Source: Heterobilharzia americana (taxonomy: Eukaryota; Platyhelminthes; Trematoda; Strigeidida; Schistosomatidae). Taken from it: a DNA stretch of 64,000 nucleotides. The position numbers were made by a program, and so were the translations under genes. Location: assembly GCA_944470555.2 (NCBI GenBank), contig OX104134.1, forward strand, positions 75,572,678 through 75,636,677. The letters run 5' to 3'. The notes beneath the pieces were generated by a model. The model worked only from the letters and a program-made list of their open reading frames with translations. It was not told the DNA's origin and did not search any database. Shown piece by piece: positions 57,079-64,000 of this stretch. The stretch's first letter is position 1, and each line of letters begins with the position of its first letter.

Positions 57079-57153
57079 CATGACTAGTAGAAAGAAGAGG
57101 TTGAAACAGGCTGCACGAAGTTCCATACGAGCTCGAGAACCAGATAAACCCCA
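57079..57153 (-). CDS. Candidate internal exon of a minus-strand membrane protein
   Basis: On the minus strand a 75-base open segment is bounded exactly by ATATTTACAG and GTAAGTAC, which are near-ideal acceptor and donor sites. It encodes 25 residues in phase 0, including MELRAACFNLFFLLVM, which reads like the start of a transmembrane helix. Neighbouring exons were not identified. The surrounding plus strand is a Penelope-like relic. It could be a chance coincidence of splice signals. Confidence 0.35.
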
Positions 57154-57429
57154 CTGTAAATATATGTTAGCAGATACAGTTGGACGAATAAATGATAGGG
57201 GGTGTATAAGTAAGAACTGAGGCTGGATTTCTAAAGGAGATTAGAAGTTTACGAGCAAAGAGACGAGAATCTTCAGTGATTCCGTATTGTAGGTACCAGA
57301 TAATTTTGAAGGCGATATTAAAGTTTCAAATTATGAGGCATCCTCAGTGCGAACTACACCAGATAGTAAAGCTGATGAGACAGGAGGTTATTACGAACAA
57401 TCCAATACACTTAGCTTCCTGATAATACT

Positions 57430-58100
57430 GTAAAGAAATTCACGGGATTATTCGGAAGTTAAGTACGATCAGGAATAAAATTGAACAACTGAAGTGTAAA
57501 CTGATGAAGATAGTATACAGCAGAGACTATGAACTTCTTATACAAACATCAGATAAAGCAAGATCAGCTGCTTTCAAGAAATCCAGAAACAGTCAAATCA
57601 AAAAGTTCAACAAATTAATGCCAGAAAAATATCCCTCAGAAGATAATCAAAATACAAATGAAACATCAGCAGACATCGATAGAACAAAGTGGGTAGTCAA
57701 CCTCTCCTCGAGAAGCCTAAGCTCAGCTGAGACGAAAGTATTCGAAAAGGACTAAACTTCGAAGTGACAGTAGGTCATCTAAAACCAGCAGATGTCACGC
57801 CTAGCATAGAAGTAGCGTTAAGCTCAGTGGATGCAGCAACAGCTGAACAAGTTAGAGCACAGTGTGTTAACACTGAAAAGACAAAAGAAAAGACAGCGGA
57901 ACTTAACAAAACTTGAAAATTCAGCTCTAAATAGTCTACGGGATAGGAAGAAGTCCAATACACTTTTTAGTGAATCGAAGCAAATTAATAGTTACTTCTT
58001 TGCAATGCTTGACCTAATAGTGACAACACCAAACTCAAACCTATTTGGTTCAGACAATACCGAATTACTGAGATGGTCACTCAAACCCACTAAATCCTAA
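57430..58100 (+). pseudogene. Penelope-like element remnant 1 (N-terminal part)
   Basis: An open frame from 57504 to 57755 ends with TKWVVNLSSRSLSSAETKVF. A following stretch in another frame has GHLKPADVTPSIEVALSS and EQVRAQCVNTEKTKEKTAEL. This succession (V-V-N-L-S-S, S-x-A-E-T-x-V, then a P-S-I-E block and a lysine-rich helix) is typical of the N-terminal region of Penelope-type reverse transcriptases in flatworms and cnidarians. The catalytic part does not follow in readable form. Confidence 0.55.
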
Positions 58101-59259
58101 TTTCGTTACACATAAAGACATCGCTCAGTGTCGAATACCCACAAGCACACATTGTAATTCATAGGTACTTACAAAGCACTTGTTACCTGTGACATTTGAT
58201 CAGTGAGTGTTGATCCTGCTTTCATTCTGAGGTACAAACACAGTCATGAAAGATTCGTCAGTCTCGGTTACAAGCAGAATTCATTTAGTGACGATGATTT
58301 TACTTGTACTCTTTACACTAAGAGACACTTCAATAGAATTTCATCACTTATGAGCATATGCGATGCATCCAGGTGGAAAAATATGAACAGAAACAGTCTA
58401 CATCCTTTCTTCTAGTGCATCCACAGTTGATTTTCCACACTATTTACTGGAGACGATATCTTCACTTGAGTCAGCATTGCTGAATATTCAGTGACAAAGC
58501 AAATTTCAACAACTTTCTCAGTCACTCTAGTTGGATCTACACCACCCAGTGTCACACTGATATTCGCGACCAGCCAACAAGGAATAAACATCATCAAACC
58601 AAAAACGTCAGTGACAACTGTAATAATAGTAGTAGTGACAATAAAAACTATAATATCAATCATAATGACACAAATAATGGTTAGTCTTAGCTGACGACCC
58701 ATATCATAATAAATTGATCTTGAATCCATGTGTAGATTACGCTCCTATACGTTCATTAATGAATCTTCTGGTGAATGTGCCACTTACACAAAGACGAATA
58801 AATTCGTCTCACTGAATGCGATTGCCGGTTTCAGAACGACAAATGCGAAAACCTGTTGGTACAAAAATCACAAAGCTGACATTAAAGGGGACCATTCTAG
58901 ACTAATTCTTATCCTAAGATAGTGAACACCGAATTCGTGCTCAGAGAAGATATAGAAACTACTTTCCTAAAACTTTTGCTTCCCAAGAGGTTTACCAAGT
59001 TTATTCCTACAGCACAGAATATCTCCCGCATATTCCTACATAAACGAATGCATATTAGTTGCTTCCCATTACAAATATGACTGAGGTTAACTTTTCAGAA
59101 AGATCTGTGCCGCATGATGAGATCGTATACTTGGTTGTCCGGTGGATGTATCTTGATTTTGTAGAAAGCCACAAGATGGAGACTGGGGAAGATATTTGTT
59201 GATAACATTTTGTACAGTAGTCATCAAATATGGTACACCTTGCACTAAGACAGTCATTC
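58101..59259. other. No confirmed gene
   Basis: Probably further decayed Penelope-like sequence. A minus-strand frame at 58412-58729 has two strongly hydrophobic segments and is discussed among the findings. Confidence 0.35.
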
Positions 59260-59450
59260 GCATAATATGCTTCATTTCCTCTTCTGCTTCTATCTTGATT
59301 TGCTCTTAATACGCCCACATTGCCTGTAGCGTTTCTTTGGGTAGAATCTTTACCTACTACTGGTAATTCCCTATGATTTCTGCCGCCCCCTCAACATATA
59401 CTACTTATATCCATTCTGATCAACAACGCCTACTACAACGTTACAGTATG
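59260..59450 (+). repeat. Diverged relative of the interior of the 49.2-50.5 kb segment
   Basis: CAACATATACTACTTATA, the preceding TTCTGCCG and TTTGCTCTTAATACGCCCAC match 49890-50000 in the same orientation with many substitutions. Confidence 0.6.
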
Positions 59451-61029
59451 GATTGGTCAAGTTTGAAAGCTTGTTGTATTGTTCCATTGTTATAAGAGAG
59501 TAGGAAACGATAAAAAATCGAAGAAATCATCATCTTCAGATTTGAAAGACACGTTCGTGTTGTTATAATGAGCGAAAATCATTGTGTGCACAGAATATTG
59601 GTAATTCCCAGCTACTGTTTACGAAACCAAGTAGAAAGCTTTGAGACTGATCTTCTAATGACAGCTGGCGGTTAAGTAAAATTTGATGAGACTTAGCTTC
59701 TGAAGAATCTGCGAATCAATGCTCCTGGGAGATGAATAACTGTGAGTCAGTCATGTTTTTCTTATATTGTTCGAGAGTGTATACATAAATTTCTTAGTCA
59801 GTTGTTCATCACATGTCATACACTAACCTTTTTCACTCGCATTATCAAAAAGTTCGTGTACATTGATGAGGGAAATTTAGATTTATGTACTGTCACTGAG
59901 AAGAATCCAAAACATCCCATTCCCAATGTTTGTAGTTTCGTGCAGATTACCGGTGTTATGAGAACATGTTCAGCAGTTAAGTATCTGAAAACCGAACTGT
60001 TTACCTTGTCTGGTAGGCAACTGCTAGGATTATCGGGCTTCCTGTTGACCACTCAGTTGGTCGGAGTCGCACATCTTCTCTCAGTATTAACAAATATTTA
60101 TCCATTGGAAAGCAGGTAGACGGATAACAGTTACACTTTCAATGTGATGATTTGTCAGTAGGTGACTTAGAACAATTCGATATCGATCTGTCCTCTAGAA
60201 ATCAATCACCCTAACACGTATTCCAGGTTGTGTTTTCTTGTAATGTAGACAGTACATCTCGTGTCATTGTAACAAAACTTTTCAGCCTAATGGATTTATT
60301 AACTTTGCATAATAAACTCTACTTCTTCCAGCACCAACCAGATAGTTTACGTCCGGCATGTGGTCTCTCAGCAATTTTCATTGTCATTACGAAATGAGAT
60401 AAAGCACTCTTTTTCTACACTGAGCACAGAAAGCGAACATTCAAATGTGCTTAGCTCCCATGAAGTAGACACCAGGAGTTGAGTCATTCCACTGACGTAA
60501 CTTCACACAGTTTGCTAGTCAAAACGAGATTTAAATCAAGTAAGTGCTATATTGCAGAATCAACCACCGTTGCCATGAATGTAACACATTTATAAAGACA
60601 TGCATTCCCGGTGAATGATGACAGAATTGTGTTTCATTGGGTCTTCAAATAAGCTGAATAAGTCCTCCGTGAAGATGGTCACAAAGTAGTAACGTCATCA
60701 TTTGTCCCTATCGAACTAATGGATTACACATGAATAACAGTAGGAATCAAATGCTGCTTTCATAACCATATCAATATAGTGGGTCTCTAGCATACTGAAA
60801 GAAAGAAATATGTATAACTTCGTGACTGTATGTGCTGCATGGGAAATGTTAACTATCACGTTGTTGAAAGTTGCACCATTAACAACTCTGTGTCCAAGAT
60901 TTTCTAAACATTCCAATCCATCACTGATCTGAATACTTTCAAACTTATTTCTAACTGTTTAACGTCTACAGTCTTAATTATGAAATTATCTGCAAACACA
61001 ACATCTAAAATCCCTCTGAAACCTCTTGG
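59451..61029. other. No gene recognised
   Basis: A 125-codon frame at 59742-60119 is the longest. It has no recognised motif, and there is an overlapping frame of similar length on the other strand. Confidence 0.4.
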
Positions 61030-62330
61030 TTGACAAATGGCAGCAGAATCCACAATGAGAACGCTTTGCGAGGAGGAATATACGGAAGTATACAGATACC
61101 TGAATCACGCTGGAATTGTGTGAAAAACCTCAACGACTACATTAAATGTCCTGTTCTAGAAAGTTTACATTACATATTATTTAACTTCTTGATGAAACGA
61201 AGACAGAATTAGTGTGCGAATATACGCATTGTGAAGGCCGACAGGGGAAACACCACCGTTGCCATTATTTCATTAGACTGTGATCAAAGCATCACAGAAC
61301 ATTTATTTCTTCAGTGAACCTCATGAAATGACAAAAGACAAAAACATGAGTCAACACTTAACAAAGCGAAATCAGATATTGCTATACAGTCTGGAACCAA
61401 AACAAGGCAGTGCCTTCTGATTTAACTTGGCACTTTTCTACAGTATTCCCGAAATTCGCAAACCCAGTATTCTAACTTAACTGATTGGAGATTTTACTAA
61501 TTAACCTTTCCAAATACCTGGATTGTTCAACTATTGTAGTACAACTTCGTAAGCGTTATAAAGTACTCGTTAGATATTACATGCAAATTATCACAAACAA
61601 GCATTGAAAATGGAGAAATAATGGTTAGTTTTCATGTTTCCCTGTAAAAAAACACACTGGTGGGGAAAGCAAATAGGTTGTTAAATATTCTTTAGAATTT
61701 GGCATTTCTTTATCATCCAAAACTAAACTACCTAACATTGAAGTTTCTTGTCTACCGAAATTTTGTTTAACCCCCATAATATCAGAATAGAACATGGGCA
61801 CTTTGATAGAATATAATTCCATATCAGATTTGTTTATTGGTATAGCACATAGTCATACACTGTTATTTACCTGGTGAAGTTTAGATCGTAGACTAGTGCT
61901 CATAACCACAGCAAAGTGATCATACAACTTTAGTCATCTGATTATCACAGTCCTGTCATTCCCAGTCTCTATTTTAAATGATAATAAGGTGGAAACATCA
62001 GAAACTTTATGTAGAATTGTCAAAGAAGCTGAAATTGACGTAGTATTCAAATCTACAAATTCACTCACAGACGAAATTCGTTGCCCTGAATATCCAACTG
62101 ACTTAATCTAACCAGTTAGTTCGATCTAGCAAATACCATACAACTGCTGTCAGGTTGGATACATAGGTTAAACTAGCCAACTGGGGTCACTTGGGTGGTT
62201 GGAACATAGGAGTTGAGTCATCTGTAGAATAACGGACCCAAATTAAATCAACAATCTTGAAAAATTTCACCTATTGCAATCCGCGCGTTGGCGAACAATC
62301 ACACGATATGTCGGGATAAAGTAACTGCGC
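61030..62330 (+). pseudogene. Penelope-like element remnant 2, with GIY-YIG endonuclease trace
   Basis: IVKADRGNTTVAIIS at about 61228 corresponds to the conserved K-A-D-K-G block before the RT domain. FYSIPEIRKPSI near 61436 corresponds to the F-Y-G-L-P-K-x-H-K motif. After a gap that lacks most of the RT palm, EIDVVFKSTNSLTDEIRCP near 62030 and YNCCQVGYIG near 62138 give the linker and the Y-x-C-x4-Y-I-G start of the GIY-YIG endonuclease. The order is that of a Penelope-like element. Multiple stops and a large internal loss make it inactive. Confidence 0.65.
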
Positions 62331-62345
62331 TGAAGTTAGTTCGGA

Positions 62346-62347
<2 letters not shown>

Positions 62348-62401
<54 letters not shown>
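62348..62401. repeat. (AT)n microsatellite
   Basis: About 27 AT units directly behind the Penelope-like remnant. Confidence 0.97.
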
Positions 62402-62407
<6 letters not shown>

Positions 62408-63559
62408 TGGTTACTGAATTCGGCTTCATCGAATCAACCCCAATTCATAATAGGGATGATGTAGACGATTCAATTACCTCTAAAAACAGAGAATATGAGA
62501 CGACAGGAGTGTAGGAGTCAGATGCTGAAAGTTGTTTGATTTCTTTGATATTATTGTGAGTAGTGATTTATGCTCTGAACGTCATCAAGTGAACAGTCAT
62601 GTGTCACTGCGTGCCATATCAGATAAACAAATGTAGTACGTTTGACCTCAGTGTTTTCTGCATTCCGAGGAAGTGTTTACTGTCAAACCAGTGGGGTAGC
62701 AATAGGTTTGTTGATATAATTACGAAGTTAAACCAAACTTCCTTAGACGGTATGACTTAAACCAAAGGATGTGGTGAAGGTAAATTAACGACTCACGTGT
62801 CACAACCAGAATACAAAGTGTAAAAGGTTTTTGAAGACACTTCAACTTCATAAAATCAGATTGTGAATTAGATTTAGAATCTAAAATTCTAGCCTTTTAA
62901 ACCTCTAGTTCATCTTAAACATTGACAGTTCATTTGACACTGATGTCTATCTCAAAGATGCACATTTCAATAAGTACCTTGACTTGAATTCAGCTTACCT
63001 CCTAGAAACCAAGTTAAACATCATAAAATATTTCTGTAGCTGGATCTCAAAAGATAATATATAAAACTGAAATTTTAGAAAGGAGATAGGAAATCGGCTC
63101 AAGAAGTCGAAAGACAGGACAGTTATCTGGATAAATAATTTCAAAGAGGAGGAAGGTATTTTCCGAATAGGGACATACAAAATTCAACTTGTATAGTAGC
63201 ATTTCTGCATTGTACAAGGGTATCAGAACAAATAAGATGCGTCCTAAACATTTACATCAGTGTACTCATAGAATGACGAACATTGGATTTTCACATATCC
63301 GAATTAAATGTCTGATTCTTAACTTGGAACAACAAAGCTGTTTCCATGGGGGAGACTATGGTGAATGAAACGCTGAATATACCAGACAGAAATCACATCA
63401 AGCATTGAAACTTCTAACTGAACATGGTCTGGGGTGCAAAAAGCAACCGAAAAATTCCTACCAGCTGGAAAAATCTTGAGCAAGGCTCTACGATATCAGC
63501 GTAACACTGACTAGCAGGGCCCTAAAGTGGCGTTTGTAAAGGCGAAAGTCCTGCAAAAT
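62402..63559. other. No gene recognised
   Basis: AT-rich, with short frames only. It may contain decayed sequence of the Penelope-like piece that follows. Confidence 0.35.
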
Positions 63560-63915
63560 AGTTCCCCCTCTCACTAAAACAGGGTTATTGCAGACGTTTT
63601 ACGTACTTTTTCATACGCTTCTGTGATCAGTAAAACATGGACTAAGTATCCCATGCACATGGGAAACATTAATGACTTACATTAGAAACTCCAAATAGTA
63701 TACAAGGAAAAGATCGCACACAGTTTGATTTCATGTCTACTGACTTAACATCACTCTATCACAGCATCCTAATTGATTCGTTCCAAATACAAATAGTTAC
63801 AAATAGTAAGTTCTTTCACTTATCCTTGATGACGCTTCGCTCCAATCTGAACTTCATAGGTGTGCAAAGTTCCTTACTCTACTTTCGTACTATCCTACTT
63901 ACACAAGCCGGATAA
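63560..63915 (+). pseudogene. Penelope-like element remnant 3 (RT palm fragment)
   Basis: PNSIQGKDRTQFDFMSTDLT at about 63693-63752, followed by SLYHSILID, matches the Penelope RT block around the first catalytic Asp (S-F-D-V-x-S-L-F-T-x-I-P). The upstream part is frame-broken and the fragment ends shortly after. Confidence 0.5.
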
Positions 63916-64000
63916 GTCTTTCCACCCACGTGTTAAATTACTCACCTAGATTATAGTCATCATTGTTCTATTCGACAGTTTAACTGCATGATCGAAGTAT

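Noticed and set aside
59742..60119. 125-codon open frame
   Set aside because: It has no recognised motif, no splice context and an overlapping long frame on the other strand, in an area of decayed repeats. It is not called as a gene.
1..64000. Bacterial-style operon, defence system or phage cluster
   Set aside because: Gene density, introns, SINEs and non-LTR elements show a eukaryotic genome. No run of adjacent intact genes exists.

Overview
The window looks like part of a trematode (blood-fluke-like) nuclear genome. There are no prokaryotic gene clusters. The coding signal is almost entirely decayed retroelements, plus one short intron-containing membrane-protein gene. The fluke assignment rests on the mix of families: a Ty3/Gypsy element of the CsRn1/Kabuki type (CHCC Gag box, tRNA-Trp-like primer site), several RTE-type non-LTR elements with an APE-like endonuclease, CR1-like reverse transcriptase fragments, Penelope-like remnants, and tRNA-derived SINEs carrying a hammerhead-ribozyme-like core, as known from the schistosome Sm-alpha family. 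Species is an inference and cannot be fixed from the sequence alone.

Layout. 0.4-5.6 kb: a complete but dead Gypsy element with two 341-bp LTRs and a 5-bp target duplication. 6.0-7.9 kb: a more decayed Gypsy pol relic. 11.2-36.9 kb: a repeat complex with three RTE copies, all on the minus strand (11.2-14.5, 22.2-25.7, 33.4-36.9 kb). They are separated by two almost identical 7.7-kb blocks of CR1-like fragments. The repeat period is 11,159 bp, and the middle RTE copy is a mosaic of its neighbours, as expected from unequal crossing over. 40.5-41.4 kb: a TMEM60-like gene of two coding exons, the only convincing host gene; its intron holds a SINE and a TA microsatellite. 42.8-43.9 kb: an internally deleted RTE copy with a 13-bp target duplication. 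47.0-47.5 kb: two further SINE pieces. 49.2-50.5 kb: a segment bounded by inverted repeats of about 85 bp, with partial relatives at 52 and 59 kb. 53.5-56.8 kb: a plus-strand RTE copy very close to the one at 11.2 kb. 57.4-63.9 kb: three Penelope-like remnants, and one candidate minus-strand host exon at 57.1 kb.

No pathway or operon links these parts. The retroelements are broken by stops, frameshifts and lost catalytic residues, so the likely biology is recombination among repeats and possible ribozyme activity in SINE transcripts. Some features of the RTE copies (runs of A in window orientation) may come from assembly or consensus building rather than from the genome.
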